A stretch of DNA of 64,000 bases from Pseudomonas tohonis (GCF_012767755.2 NZ_AP023189.1:248001-312000); one strand, 5' to 3'; positions 17,805 to 28,063 are shown, counted from the stretch's first letter. Program-made: numbers and translations. Notes: generated from the letters alone by a model not told the origin.

Positions 17805-18143
17805 ATGGACTGGAAAATTCTATACCGTGGTGTAGACGGCGCTGAGCGAGCTGTCACCGTAAAGTGCAACCAGCTGCCAAATCTTAAAAAGGCCGCCCTT
17901 CACCTCGTTTACCATGCCTATGGAGAACGCCCGCCTAAGCCTCTGGGAAACCTATCAGCGTCCGCTTGGCTAAGGGCCTGTCAACTGGAGATTATTGATA
18001 TCGTGCTAGTTGATAACTCTGTAGTGCCACAGAGCATCACCTTCTCTAAGCCAAAAGCATACTATAAGCGCGACCGCGATAATACGGAGGTCTGGTTTAC
18101 TGTCAAAAACTTGGAGCCAAGCAGTGTCCGACATAGGCTTTAG
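17805..18143 (+). CDS. Hypothetical protein, 112 residues
   Basis: The frame starts with MDWKILYRGVDGAERAV after GGAGGCGCATA, a plausible ribosome binding site, and encodes a soluble protein without a recognised motif. It precedes the diguanylate cyclase gene by about 50 bases on the same strand and may be cotranscribed. No function can be suggested. Confidence 0.55.
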   Translation: MDWKILYRGVDGAERAVTVKCNQLPNLKKAALHLVYHAYGERPPKPLGNLSASAWLRACQLEIIDIVLVDNSVVPQSITFSKPKAYYKRDRDNTEVWFTVKNLEPSSVRHRL

Positions 18144-18194
18144 AAATGACACTAAGCTATACTTTATTGATTAGCTCCAAGGAATGCTGGGTAC

Positions 18195-19694
18195 ATGACC
18201 ACTGCCAACCATCCACCACGTCACTTAGAAAATCTGCGTCAACTCTCTGTAGGTCTACTGTGTGCTGGCTTTTTGGTGGTCGTGATTACACAGTTTGTTC
18301 AACTTTGGCACGCTTACAAAAACTATGTTCGCGAGGCTGAATACAATGTTTCCAACCTAACTAATGCCCTTGAAGGCATGGTGCAGGATACGGTTAGGCA
18401 AGCTGACGTGGTATTACTCGGAGTTGTAGATCGTGCTGAATGGGGGGATTTCAATATCGCGGATTCCTCCCAGATCAAGCGACTGCTGCGCCGTCAAATA
18501 TCTAGCCTGCCACAGGTCCACGGCATATTCATTTATGACCATGCCGGGAATTGGGTCGTAACCGATAAGGAATCGATTCCTCCCAATGCGAACAATTCAG
18601 ATCGTGATTACTTTGTTTATCATCAAACACACGATGATCGCCATGTGAGAGTGGGCAGCGCGATAATTAGCCGCTCAACCGGAGATTTGGTAATTCCTGT
18701 CTCTCGCCGGATAAACAACCCGGATGGCACATTTGCTGGCGTCGCTTTAATCACTCTGAAAGTCGATTATTTCACGAAATATTTTCAGCGATTCAGCATC
18801 GGTGACGATGGAAACATCACCCTAGCCTATAACGACGGCACTATCATGGCTCGACGCCCCGAAGTGGCCGGAGCAATCGGTTCAAGCATTTATAACGGGG
18901 TGATCTTTTCCCAGCTGTTACCGAAAAGCCCTATGGGTACTGCGCTGTTTAAATCGACCGTGGACGGGGTAGAGCGCGTTTACAGCTATAACGCCTTTCC
19001 CGAGTTGCCTATCGTGGCCATCGCGGGCGTGGACCTCAAGACGATCCTTCGCCCTTGGTGGGCGCAAGTCATCGCGAGCTCCATCGTGAGTGCTGCCATT
19101 TTCATGGGGCTCTTGGTTTTCTTCGCGGCTCTCAGGCGGGAAATCAATCGGAGCCTCGCTGTGGAGTTGGAGCTGGAACGTGTATCGCTCCAAGACCCTT
19201 TGACTGGGCTCTCCAATCGTCGGAACTTTAATCAGACCCTTCGACAGGAAATGAATAGAGTTGCTCGCAGCAATCAGCCGCTGGCTTTGTTGATGCTTGA
19301 TATCGACTATTTCAAACGGTTCAACGATGAATATGGTCATGTCGAGGGCGACCGTTGCATTCAGGCCATTGCGAGGGCGTTAGCAGAGTCGGCACGGCGT
19401 CAGGAGGACTTGGCAGCTCGGTACGGTGGAGAAGAGCTGGTGATGCTGTTACCCGGGTGCGGGCCTGCTGAGGCTGAGCAGGTGGCGGAGAGAGTTAGGG
19501 AGCGCATCTGGAACCTGGAAATAGCACACCGAGGTAATCCAGCCGGACGTGTTACGGTCAGTGTTGGATTCCACACCGTGGACGCTCAGAGCATCCAGGG
19601 TGAAGATGAAGCAGGCTTCATCCAGAAGGCAGACGGGGCACTTTATCGCGCGAAGAATGGCGGGAGAAACCAGGTTTCGGGATACCAGGAATAG
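18195..19694 (+). CDS. Membrane-bound diguanylate cyclase with dCACHE sensor
   Basis: The 499-residue protein has an N-terminal transmembrane helix (about 17-37), a periplasmic dCACHE-like sensor (about 45-280), a second helix (about 288-310) and a GGDEF domain. The active-site motif is GGEEL, and an RQED inhibitory site lies five residues before it, so product inhibition by c-di-GMP is expected. It should synthesise c-di-GMP from two GTP in response to an extracellular ligand. No phosphodiesterase domain is present. Confidence 0.92.
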   Translation: MTTANHPPRHLENLRQLSVGLLCAGFLVVVITQFVQLWHAYKNYVREAEYNVSNLTNALEGMVQDTVRQADVVLLGVVDRAEWGDFNIADSSQIKRLLRRQISSLPQVHGIFIYDHAGNWVVTDKESIPPNANNSDRDYFVYHQTHDDRHVRVGSAIISRSTGDLVIPVSRRINNPDGTFAGVALITLKVDYFTKYFQRFSIGDDGNITLAYNDGTIMARRPEVAGAIGSSIYNGVIFSQLLPKSPMGTALFKSTVDGVERVYSYNAFPELPIVAIAGVDLKTILRPWWAQVIASSIVSAAIFMGLLVFFAALRREINRSLAVELELERVSLQDPLTGLSNRRNFNQTLRQEMNRVARSNQPLALLMLDIDYFKRFNDEYGHVEGDRCIQAIARALAESARRQEDLAARYGGEELVMLLPGCGPAEAEQVAERVRERIWNLEIAHRGNPAGRVTVSVGFHTVDAQSIQGEDEAGFIQKADGALYRAKNGGRNQVSGYQE

Positions 19695-19901
19695 AAAAAC
19701 GGCATATACAAGTGCATGAGCATGGGGTCGTCGCTCTCGGGACACTGATCAAAATGACGCCCCCCTGCCGTTACTTGGCCATGAAGGTGAAGGGCACCGT
19801 TCAAGATCCGCATCCCGTTGATACATCACGCCAGCAGGCAGTTCTCAAGCAAGAGAGCCCCTGCATAAGCTCCGAAGGGACTTAGTGTCGGCCCCTTGAT
19901 G

Positions 19902-20102
19902 TTACTTGCCTACACCTGTTTTCGATCGAATCTCCTCTGTTTCCTTTTCCATTTTCTTAACTGATGTGGGCGTGATCACCTTGTCCACTGTCTCGGTCGC
20001 AGGATCGGGGGTCTCAAGTTTGCCGGCCCCTCTCTTCGACCCCTGTTGAGTTTCCTGCGAGCTTTCGGGAACGGGAGTTTTATCGTGGTCTGGGTTGTTC
20101 AT
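19902..20102 (-). CDS. Small hydrophilic hypothetical protein
   Basis: The 66-residue protein (MNNPDHDKTPVPESSQETQQ...) is rich in Lys, Glu, Thr and Pro and looks disordered. AAGGAG lies upstream of ATG 20102; a longer in-frame start exists at 20174. It follows a DUF2188-like gene and ligD on the same strand, so it may belong to that stationary-phase or stress cluster. Function unknown. Confidence 0.55.
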   Translation of the reverse strand: MNNPDHDKTPVPESSQETQQGSKRGAGKLETPDPATETVDKVITPTSVKKMEKETEEIRSKTGVGK

Positions 20103-20170
20103 GATTTTCTCCTTGATGGCTATGCAAGCTTCAATGGCTCTTGGGCTCTGCCGATACCTGGACGACGAGG

Positions 20171-20395
20171 TCAACCTTTGCTCTCGCGGGGATCAGACTT
20201 CCGAGGATAGGTCCGCTCTTCTTCGAGGGTGCCATCGGCCCGGTGGATCTTCACCGAGGCTTCCTTTCCAGCGAAGTGCATCGGTATCAGCAAAAGCATC
20301 TCGTCTTTGGTAGCTGCCTTCTTGAGTGACTTCGTGCTGCCTTCCTCATGCAGAACCCACTCGTTGTCTTTGGGTACCAAGTGGTAATTTTTCAT
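20171..20395 (-). CDS. DUF2188-like small protein
   Basis: The 74-residue protein starts MKNYHLVPKDNEWVLHEEGS, then has AATKDEMLLLIPMHFAGKEA and SVKIHRADGTLEEERTYPRK. This WxV...G...K/R..HG-type pattern resembles DUF2188 proteins. Its ATG overlaps the ligD stop (ATGA), so it is cotranscribed with the end-joining ligase. Function unknown. Confidence 0.65.
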   Translation of the reverse strand: MKNYHLVPKDNEWVLHEEGSTKSLKKAATKDEMLLLIPMHFAGKEASVKIHRADGTLEEERTYPRKSDPRESKG

Positions 20396-22989
20396 CAGCC
20401 AACCCTCTTCGTGAGACCGATGCGCTCGCGCATCTCTTTGGTAATGACTTGCTTCGTTTTCGGGTAGCCCGCCCAAGGGTCGTCGCTTCCCAGTTCGGTC
20501 AATCGCTCGTGCAGGTTGTGGATGTTCCAGGCGTTCGCACCTTTGAGCTCTGCGACTTCCTCTCGGAAGATCGGAACTGATACGGGTAAGCCTTCACGGG
20601 TGCGCGCCGAGTAGGCGCCGATAGTCGTGGCACCCTGGCTGTTGCGTAGATAGTCGATGAAGATCCGGCCGATCCGGTTCTTGGGGCCGGAAACAGCGGA
20701 GAAGCGATCCGGCAGTAGCTTGGCCATGTGCTTGACGATGGCGTGGCTGAACTCTTTCACCTCGTCCCAACTGGCCTTTGGCGTCAGCGGCACCACTATG
20801 TGGATACCCTTGCCGCCACTGGTTTTCAGGTAGGAGGCCAGACCCAGCTCATCCAGAATGGTGAGCGTCAGTTGGGTCGCCTCAACCATGCGTTTCCAGG
20901 GCAGCGCAGGATCGGGGTCTAGATCCAGCACAAAGCGGTTCGGCCGCTCGAGATCTGCAGATGTTGCGTTCCAGGTGTGAAACTCGACCGTGCTCATCTG
21001 CACGGCGCCCACCAGCGCTTCGACTCGGTTGATCAGCATCACTGGTTGCCCCGAGTACTCCTTGCCCATGGTCTCGATTCCGGTAATAGCCAGGCGCTCG
21101 GCGTTTTTCTGGAAGAACAGCTCGCCAGCGATTCCCTCAGGGGCCCGAACCAGCGCAACGGGGCGATCTTTCAGATGGGGGTGTGTGAGCATCCACTGCG
21201 ACACCCACGCGTAGTATTCGGCGAGCTGCATCTTCGTCGATCCGCTGGTGGCATCGATGACGCGCTCTGGGTGAGTGATACGAATCTGCTTTGCAGAAGG
21301 TGAAGGCTCTTCCCTGACACTCTTCTTCGTCCGTGGCTTCTTGGGAACAGGCTTCTCAACCTCAGCGGCTGGCTTCGCGCGCTCTTCAGTGATTGCCTTG
21401 GCGGGTTTGTCGTTACGCAACCCATGGAACACCGCGTGGCGAACGATTCCGTCCTTGGTGATCTCCGTGTACGCGACCTCGGCAAGTAGCTCCGGCTTGA
21501 GCCAATGGACACCTTTCGCTTCGAAGCCGGTCGGCGGGTTCACCAATGCCGTCTTTTTGATTTCCAGCGATTTGAGCTGCGAGAAGATTGAGCGCAGCGT
21601 TGATTCGTTGAATCCGGTACCGACCTTCCCGGCAAACCTAAGCTCGCCACTGTCAGCGTCGTGCAAACCGAGCAACAACGCGCCGAACGCGCTTCGCGAC
21701 CCCTTCGGCTCGGTATACCCAACGACCACGAATTCCTGACGGTGCTTACACTTGAGCTTGATCCAGGTACTGCTTCGCCGAGAAACATACGGGCTTCCGG
21801 CCAGCTTCCCGATAAGGCCTTCGAGGTGCATCTGGCAGGCGCTGTTGAGCATCGTTTCAGCTGACTCAGCGAAGTCCTCGGAATAGCGAAGAACCTCATC
21901 CTCACTGCGCTCCATGACCTGCGCCAGGGCAGAGCGACGTTGCTCCAAGGGGACGTCTCGTAGATCCATGCCATTGAGGTACGGCATGTCGAAGGCATAG
22001 AAGACGATGTGGCCGCTACTGCCCGAATCGAAGGCATTCTGGAGCGCCTGGAAATCAGGCACACCGTCTTCGTTCGCGACGATGACCTCGCCATCCAGCC
22101 AGGCCGATTCCAAACCGAGACTGGCAATTGCCTCGGCCTGGCGGGGCATCTTGGACGTCCAATCATGCCCATTGCGGGTGAACAGCCTGACGGCGCCGTC
22201 ATCGATCCGAGCCATGATCCGGTAGCCGTCGAACTTGATCTCATAGAGCCAATCGCCTTCCGGTACTGATTCAACCAACGTGGCCAGCTGGGGCTTGAGG
22301 GTTTCCGGTAGCGGCGCTGTGCGGGCGCCTTTCAGGGTGACGCTCTTGTTTTTCGTCGTCCTGCTCGACACAGTCTTGGCGGGTTTTGGTTCGGCCACCT
22401 TGCCGCCGCGCTTCTTCGGCACGATGGTACGGTCGCTCAACACGCTGTCGGGGAGGGCTTTTACGATGTCATAGTCAGAAGCAGGCCGAGCTGCCGCATC
22501 GTTGGACTTGATAAGAAACCACTGCTCCTGCTTCCCCTCGATATGGGTGCGAACGAGGTTCCAGGTACCGCTTAGCTTTTCGCCTTCGAGTTCGAACTTG
22601 AGCTTCCCTTTTCGGTAACCCTCGGCTGGATCTCCAATCGGGATCCACACCCCTCTATCCCAGACGATGACATCGCCAGCTCCGTAGTGGCCTTCGGGAA
22701 TGTTGCCTTCGAAGGTGGCGTAGTCGAGCGGGTGGTCTTCCACATGAACTGCAAGCCTTCGCGACTTCGGATCGAGGCTCGGCCCCTTTGGGACTGCCCA
22801 GCTCTTGAGCGTGCCATCCAACTCCAAGCGGAAGTCGTAATGAAGGCGGGTTGCATCGTGCTTCTGGATGCAAAACTGCAGGGCATGGGCAGCAGGCGAG
22901 CGACGTTTCCTCGCATTTGAATTTCCCGATGGCTCGGGCGTAGCTGTGAAGTCGCGCTTACGGTTGTACTCGTCCAATCGCTTGGTCAT
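20395..22989 (-). CDS. ligD: Multidomain DNA ligase D (NHEJ)
   Basis: The 864-residue protein carries, in order, a 3'-phosphoesterase domain (FCIQKHDATRLHYDFRLELD near residue 40), an ATP-dependent ligase (adenylation Lys in EIKFDGYRIMAR near 245) and a primase-polymerase domain (FVLDLDPDPALPWKRM near 690). This is the Pseudomonas LigD layout. It processes and seals double-strand breaks with Ku, mostly in stationary phase. No ku gene is in the window. It is coupled to the DUF2188-like gene downstream. Confidence 0.95.
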   Translation of the reverse strand: MTKRLDEYNRKRDFTATPEPSGNSNARKRRSPAAHALQFCIQKHDATRLHYDFRLELDGTLKSWAVPKGPSLDPKSRRLAVHVEDHPLDYATFEGNIPEGHYGAGDVIVWDRGVWIPIGDPAEGYRKGKLKFELEGEKLSGTWNLVRTHIEGKQEQWFLIKSNDAAARPASDYDIVKALPDSVLSDRTIVPKKRGGKVAEPKPAKTVSSRTTKNKSVTLKGARTAPLPETLKPQLATLVESVPEGDWLYEIKFDGYRIMARIDDGAVRLFTRNGHDWTSKMPRQAEAIASLGLESAWLDGEVIVANEDGVPDFQALQNAFDSGSSGHIVFYAFDMPYLNGMDLRDVPLEQRRSALAQVMERSEDEVLRYSEDFAESAETMLNSACQMHLEGLIGKLAGSPYVSRRSSTWIKLKCKHRQEFVVVGYTEPKGSRSAFGALLLGLHDADSGELRFAGKVGTGFNESTLRSIFSQLKSLEIKKTALVNPPTGFEAKGVHWLKPELLAEVAYTEITKDGIVRHAVFHGLRNDKPAKAITEERAKPAAEVEKPVPKKPRTKKSVREEPSPSAKQIRITHPERVIDATSGSTKMQLAEYYAWVSQWMLTHPHLKDRPVALVRAPEGIAGELFFQKNAERLAITGIETMGKEYSGQPVMLINRVEALVGAVQMSTVEFHTWNATSADLERPNRFVLDLDPDPALPWKRMVEATQLTLTILDELGLASYLKTSGGKGIHIVVPLTPKASWDEVKEFSHAIVKHMAKLLPDRFSAVSGPKNRIGRIFIDYLRNSQGATTIGAYSARTREGLPVSVPIFREEVAELKGANAWNIHNLHERLTELGSDDPWAGYPKTKQVITKEMRERIGLTKRVG

Positions 22990-23256
22990 GAGCAGGCTCG
23001 TACAGGTAGCCAGGAGCGGCGCATGCGCCGCGTGGATAGGGCTAGCTGTTATCCGCCGCCCTTAGAAGAGGACGAGGTATGGATCCCGTTCGTTCCAGGG
23101 TGAAGACAAACGGCTTCTTCTAGCCGGCAGCAGCCTGTCTCGAAGCGTTTTGGCCAGCAATTGGAAAACGGAAGCGCGCTGGGGAACATACAAGGCTCTT
23201 GATCGTAACGACCTGCTGATGGAGGCTGAAGCAATAGACCAAGGAGCGGCTCAACC

Positions 23257-23805
23257 ATGCAGACATACTTCATAGACGCACTGCTTCCTGCCGAATTCGA
23301 TGAGTTCGTCAACTATCTGGACGAGCATCTACAGGAGAACGGATCGCCTGAGGTTGGATATTTCCAACCGCTCTCCCGTGATGCTGGCTCGTTTCCTGAA
23401 GAGCGCAAAGCTGCGTTCCGTGCCGGGCTGGAGATAGCGGTGGGTGAGCCAGGCTGGCGCCGGGCGTGGGTGGCGCGAGGGGCGGAAGGGCAGATACTCG
23501 GGCACATCGACCTCCGAGCCCACGCAGAGCGCTACACGGCACACCGCTGCCTGCTCGGAATGGGTGTACATCGCTCCCTGCGCCGCCAAGGCCTGGGGGC
23601 TGCCCTGATCGAACACGCAAGGCTCTGGGCAGAGTCCTCGGGGCTTGAGTGGATTGATCTACAGGTCCTCAGTAACAACCAGGCCGCTCGTGCTCTCTAC
23701 GAACAGGCCGGATTCCTCCAGATAGGGGAGGTGCCGAACATGTTCAAGATCGACGGGCGAGTGTTTTCGTACACCACGATGACGAGACGTTGCTTGAATC
23801 AGTAG
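23257..23805 (+). CDS. GNAT-family N-acetyltransferase
   Basis: The 182-residue protein has the acetyl-CoA loop MGVHRSLRRQGLGAALIEHA (motif A Q/RxxGxG/A) and the later LQVLSNNQAARALYEQAGF, both standard GNAT signatures. GGAG precedes ATG 23257. The acceptor is unknown; it could be a small molecule or protein amine. It stands alone between ligD and the Gabija-like pair, transcribed divergently from ligD. Confidence 0.88.
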   Translation: MQTYFIDALLPAEFDEFVNYLDEHLQENGSPEVGYFQPLSRDAGSFPEERKAAFRAGLEIAVGEPGWRRAWVARGAEGQILGHIDLRAHAERYTAHRCLLGMGVHRSLRRQGLGAALIEHARLWAESSGLEWIDLQVLSNNQAARALYEQAGFLQIGEVPNMFKIDGRVFSYTTMTRRCLNQ

Positions 23806-24020
23806 CACTTTCTTTTACCACATGCAGCGTAGGACGGTTTTTGGCCGACACCGTAATAGGACGGCAGCTATCGGCCAGGAGCGGACAGTCATCCCAGGGG
23901 ATTGGTTTCGCCTGCGAAATCATGCCATATAGCTACCTTTCATCAGGGATGAGTAATGCGTTGGCGGAAATAGCCAAGATAGGCGTCCCTGCCTCGTCAT
24001 GAGTAACAGGGAGCCTAATC

Positions 24021-26084
24021 GTGTATCTATCCGTCTTGAAACTAGAAAATTTCCGCCAGTTTGGCCAGGCTAACTGTGGCTTGGAAGTCACCTTCAAGCC
24101 AGGTGTTACCGCGTTGGTCGGGGAAAACGATGCAGGTAAAACAGCCGTCATCGATGCGATCCGGTATGTACTGCAAACCCGTGATGCCGAATACCTGAAG
24201 CTTCAACTCCAAGACTTCCATATCGATGACAGCGGAGCTCAGGCCAGCACCATCACGCTGAGGTGCACATTAGATGGTTTGAGTAAGGCCGAACTGGGAG
24301 CGTTCGCTGAGTATGTCACCTACAAAAACGGCGTAGGTCGTCTACACATCCATTGGTCAGCCACGCGTGTCCAAGGCTCAACTCTAACCCGCAGATGGGT
24401 GGATATTTCAGTGCGTTCTGGTGAGAACGGGGAAGGGCCGTCCCTGGATGCAGGGGCCCGTCTTCTGCTCGCCACTGCGTACTTGAAACCATTACGTGAT
24501 GCAGAGCGCGAGATGTCGCCAGGCCGCAATTCCCGGCTCTCTCAGGTCTTGAGCAGCTTCCCAAGCATTGATGTCGGAAACGCTTTCGATACCGCGACCC
24601 CGCCTGCTAGCCCCGTCGATGCAGAAGCGTTGAGCATTGCTGGCATGGGCGACTACATGCGCTATCTGGTGAACAAGCACAGCGCTATCGTCAGCGCTGA
24701 ACATGCCATTAACCAGAACTACCTGGTCCCGCTTTCTCTTGCGGGACAGCCCCTGACAAGCCGTATCAGTTTCGGCGAGGGGGGTACCGAGGATGCGAGG
24801 CTCAAACAGATCCTTGAGCGCTTGGAACTCGGGTTGCTTGATCACGCTTCGGGCGAGTCCCGGGGCGTTTATGGTTTGGGCTCAAACAACGTACTGTTTA
24901 TGGCCTGCGAGCTCCTCCTGCTTGGAAAGGAGCCAGACGGCCTGCCGCTTCTATTGGTAGAAGAGCCTGAGGCTCACCTGCACCCGCAGCGGCAACTGCA
25001 GCTCATGGAATTTCTTGAGAAGGCCGCGAAACCTGCGGACGGTTTGAGACCGGTTCAGGTGATTCTGACCACTCACAGCCCGAATCTGAGCTCAAAGATT
25101 CCGATCCAGAATCTTGTTCTCATGCATCGAGGGCGCGCGTTCTCGCTGGCTGAAGATCAGACCTGCTTGGGCGCCGATGACTATCGATTCCTCAGCCGCT
25201 TCCTGGACGTCACGAAAGCAGGATTGTTCTTCGCCAAAGGACTATTGGTGGTGGAGGGCGATGCTGAGGCGATCCTTCTGCCAGCCCTTGCGCGTAGGCT
25301 TGGAAAAGACCTGACCAAGCATGGTGTGTCGGTGATCAATGTGGGCGGCGTGGGGTTGCGTCGCTACTCCAAGATCATGCAGCGCCGAGATACGAGCAAG
25401 GGTGAAATCTCCATTCCTACGGCCTGCATTACCGACATGGATGTCATGCCTGACTGCGCGCCTGAGATTCACGAATTGGTAACGGGGCCAACAGATCCCA
25501 AGTGGAACAGTACTACCCGTCGCTGGAAGGCTGTGCGAGATTTCGGCGCGACGGCTGCAGAGCAAAAAGCCGGCATGGCTAAGCACCGCCAGAAGCGGAT
25601 GGCAAGCGACGGGCAGTGCGTTCGAACCTTCGTTGCTGACCACTGGACACTCGAATATGACCTGGCCTTTTCCGGTCTTGCGCGGGAAGTGCACGCAGCG
25701 GCTTACCTCGCGGTCAACGAGGAAAAGGTTGATCAGGGAAAGGTGACTAGAGCAGCTCTTTTGGTTGAAGCTGAAACCGCATTCAAGGCCATCGAGACAG
25801 CCCACTCCACCAAGGAGGCTAGGTGTTCCGCTGTCTACAAGCTGGTCAAGAAAGCCTCCAAAACCATCACTGCCCAGCACCTGATCGACCTGATAGAAGA
25901 GCGTTTCGAGGCTAAGAAGCTAGATGCGGCAACTCTGCGTGGCTCGCTATCAAAGTCTGTGATTCACGCGATCGAATACGCCACCAGTGGCTCAGCTGTA
26001 CCGCCGACGGAGTCTACGCTCACACCGGCTGCCATGGGCACGGTAGCCGGCACCTCAGCGGCTGTTGAGGAGAGCGAGGAATGA
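24021..26084 (+). CDS. OLD-family ATPase-TOPRIM nuclease, GajA-like
   Basis: The 687-residue protein has an ABC-type ATPase (Walker A VGENDAGKTAVIDAI near residue 35, Walker B LLLVEEPEAHLHP near 315, ILTTHSP H-loop) followed by a TOPRIM nuclease domain (LLVVEGDAEAILLPALA near 410 and ITDMDV near 475). Fused to a separate UvrD-like gene, this is the class 2 OLD arrangement known as Gabija, where GajA nicks phage DNA when nucleotides are depleted. The start is GTG 24021 after AGGGAG. Its stop overlaps the helicase start (ATGA). It is longer than the Bacillus GajA (about 578 residues). Confidence 0.85.
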   Translation: MYLSVLKLENFRQFGQANCGLEVTFKPGVTALVGENDAGKTAVIDAIRYVLQTRDAEYLKLQLQDFHIDDSGAQASTITLRCTLDGLSKAELGAFAEYVTYKNGVGRLHIHWSATRVQGSTLTRRWVDISVRSGENGEGPSLDAGARLLLATAYLKPLRDAEREMSPGRNSRLSQVLSSFPSIDVGNAFDTATPPASPVDAEALSIAGMGDYMRYLVNKHSAIVSAEHAINQNYLVPLSLAGQPLTSRISFGEGGTEDARLKQILERLELGLLDHASGESRGVYGLGSNNVLFMACELLLLGKEPDGLPLLLVEEPEAHLHPQRQLQLMEFLEKAAKPADGLRPVQVILTTHSPNLSSKIPIQNLVLMHRGRAFSLAEDQTCLGADDYRFLSRFLDVTKAGLFFAKGLLVVEGDAEAILLPALARRLGKDLTKHGVSVINVGGVGLRRYSKIMQRRDTSKGEISIPTACITDMDVMPDCAPEIHELVTGPTDPKWNSTTRRWKAVRDFGATAAEQKAGMAKHRQKRMASDGQCVRTFVADHWTLEYDLAFSGLAREVHAAAYLAVNEEKVDQGKVTRAALLVEAETAFKAIETAHSTKEARCSAVYKLVKKASKTITAQHLIDLIEERFEAKKLDAATLRGSLSKSVIHAIEYATSGSAVPPTESTLTPAAMGTVAGTSAAVEESEE

Positions 26085-28063
26085 ACCTGGCCCAGCTCAT
26101 CGATCCGATAACCGATGGCGATGTGGAGTGGGTCACCAAGCTCATGAAGCTGGAGGCGTTGGACGAGCCTAGACGCAGCTTCCTGAAATCCATGAGCACA
26201 CTGGACGTCTCTGCTTGCCCTGGTAGCGGCAAGACCACATTGGTGGTGGCCAAGCTGGCTATCCTCGCTCGCCATTGGAAGAGTCGAACTCAGGGTATCT
26301 GCGTCCTTTCCCATACCAACGCAGCTCGGGAGGAAATTGAGCATCGCTTGGGAGGCTCGGAGATTGGGCAGCGTCTGCTTCGCTACCCACATTACATCGA
26401 TACCATCCATGGCTTCACTGGGCGATTCCTAGCTTCACCGTGGCTGCGCTCGAAGGGCATTCCACTCACTGCCATCGACGATGAACTTACGCATGCCGCC
26501 CGCCGGAAAGCACTGAAACCCTGGGAATACGCGGGCATGAAGAAAACGTTCGAATCGGCGTTCATCAAAGTGGAAAGTTTGCGCTTAAGAAATGTTGATT
26601 TCGACAACCCGCTAACCGGTTTGAGTCTGAAATTCGGGGCTCATACGGACACCTACAAAAATGCCTGCAAAGCGATGGCTCATGCAGCGAAGACAGGGCA
26701 TTTTTGCTTCGATGAAGTGTTCGTCTTGGCTGATGCGCTGCTGGTTGACGAGCCTGAGGTAGCGAGCGCTTTGCGAGCGCGCTTTCCCTGCGTTTTGGTC
26801 GATGAGATGCAAGATACGCGGTATGAGCAGGCCAACATCTTGAGCAAGGTTTTCCCGCGTCAGGATCCAGATGTTTGTGTCATCAGGGTTGGGGATCCCA
26901 ACCAGGAAATCTTCGAAGTGAAGGTGGAGCTACCAGAGCCGTTCCCGGATCAATCGAGCACCATGGAAATCGCTAGTAGCTTCCGTTTCAATCAGTCGAT
27001 CGCGTCCATCGCCAATCCCTTTGCCTACCTGCCAATCACTGGCGGCCTGGTAGGGTTACGGCAGAGTGGTGCAAACCAGGCTGCTCCCAACACCATCATC
27101 GTCTTCCCTGATGGCGACGTGAGTAATGTCCTGGATGCCTATGGGCAGCTGTTGATCCAGCACCTACCTGCAAGTGTCCGGACATCAGGTGTCTATGCGG
27201 TTGGAGCGGTACATCGACTGGAGAATGACAAGCCAGAGCACTACCCCAAAGCGGTTGAGCATTACTGGGCTCCGTATCAGTCAGAGGTTAATAAGCCTTC
27301 GTTCAAGCCGCGTACGTTTTCAGAGGGTGTGCACATCGCTCGTCGCTATGTTGCTAGGGATGCAACTGCGGCTCTAGGCGTGGAACTGATAGCGTCCTGC
27401 CTGTTAACCCTGGTGCGCCTGGCGTTTCCCAGAGACGCGATTGTGGCAAGGTCTCGCAGTCATCAATGCGTCGAACAGCATCTTGCCGGTCGTGCTGGAG
27501 TGGTCGCCGCTTATCGCGGATGGCTCGAACGGCTGTTGTTCAGCCCCGCTGGTATTACCCAGGCGGAATGGGATGCAGCGGTTGCCTCAGGCTTGATGGA
27601 TCTTGCTGCGGATTTGGTCTTTTCTGATCAACTGCTGGCAGCAGCGGATGCTGAAGCCTATCTCGCCTGGTCAACTGCCCCTCTGGTAGAAGACCCAGGT
27701 GACAACGGTGGTGCGCTTCTCAACACATACAGGTTTGAGGTCGGTTCTGAGAGCGTCAACATCCGGTTGTCTTCGATTCACGCCGAGAAGGGTAAAACGC
27801 ATGCTGCCACCCTGATTCTGGAAACGTACAACCGCACTCACTTCGTCAACAAGCTCTTGCCGTGGCTCGAAGGCAGAGCCTCAGCTGCTAAGCGTCCGAA
27901 CGAGGCCGCAAAGAAGAGCATGATGCTCATGTACGTAGGGATGACCAGGCCGACCCACATGCTCTGTCTGGCCATGCGAAAAAGCGCGATGGGTGAGGGT
28001 AAAGCCGAGACCAAGAGGAGGGCAGCACTGCAGCAGGCAGGCTGGGCAATTATCGACATTTGA
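26081..28063 (+). CDS. UvrD-like SF1 helicase, GajB-like
   Basis: The 660-residue protein has Walker A SACPGSGKTTLVVAKL near residue 47, VLSHTNAAREEIEHRL (motif Ia), CVLVDEMQDTRYEQ (motif II) and IRVGDPNQEIFE (motif III). It ends with IHAEKGKTHAATLIL and MLMYVGMTRPTHMLCLAM, the motif V and VI regions. It is the natural partner of the upstream OLD nuclease. In Gabija, GajB is thought to sense DNA ends or nicks and stimulate degradation. Bacillus GajB is about 494 residues, so this is a longer variant. Confidence 0.85.
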   Translation: MNLAQLIDPITDGDVEWVTKLMKLEALDEPRRSFLKSMSTLDVSACPGSGKTTLVVAKLAILARHWKSRTQGICVLSHTNAAREEIEHRLGGSEIGQRLLRYPHYIDTIHGFTGRFLASPWLRSKGIPLTAIDDELTHAARRKALKPWEYAGMKKTFESAFIKVESLRLRNVDFDNPLTGLSLKFGAHTDTYKNACKAMAHAAKTGHFCFDEVFVLADALLVDEPEVASALRARFPCVLVDEMQDTRYEQANILSKVFPRQDPDVCVIRVGDPNQEIFEVKVELPEPFPDQSSTMEIASSFRFNQSIASIANPFAYLPITGGLVGLRQSGANQAAPNTIIVFPDGDVSNVLDAYGQLLIQHLPASVRTSGVYAVGAVHRLENDKPEHYPKAVEHYWAPYQSEVNKPSFKPRTFSEGVHIARRYVARDATAALGVELIASCLLTLVRLAFPRDAIVARSRSHQCVEQHLAGRAGVVAAYRGWLERLLFSPAGITQAEWDAAVASGLMDLAADLVFSDQLLAAADAEAYLAWSTAPLVEDPGDNGGALLNTYRFEVGSESVNIRLSSIHAEKGKTHAATLILETYNRTHFVNKLLPWLEGRASAAKRPNEAAKKSMMLMYVGMTRPTHMLCLAMRKSAMGEGKAETKRRAALQQAGWAIIDI

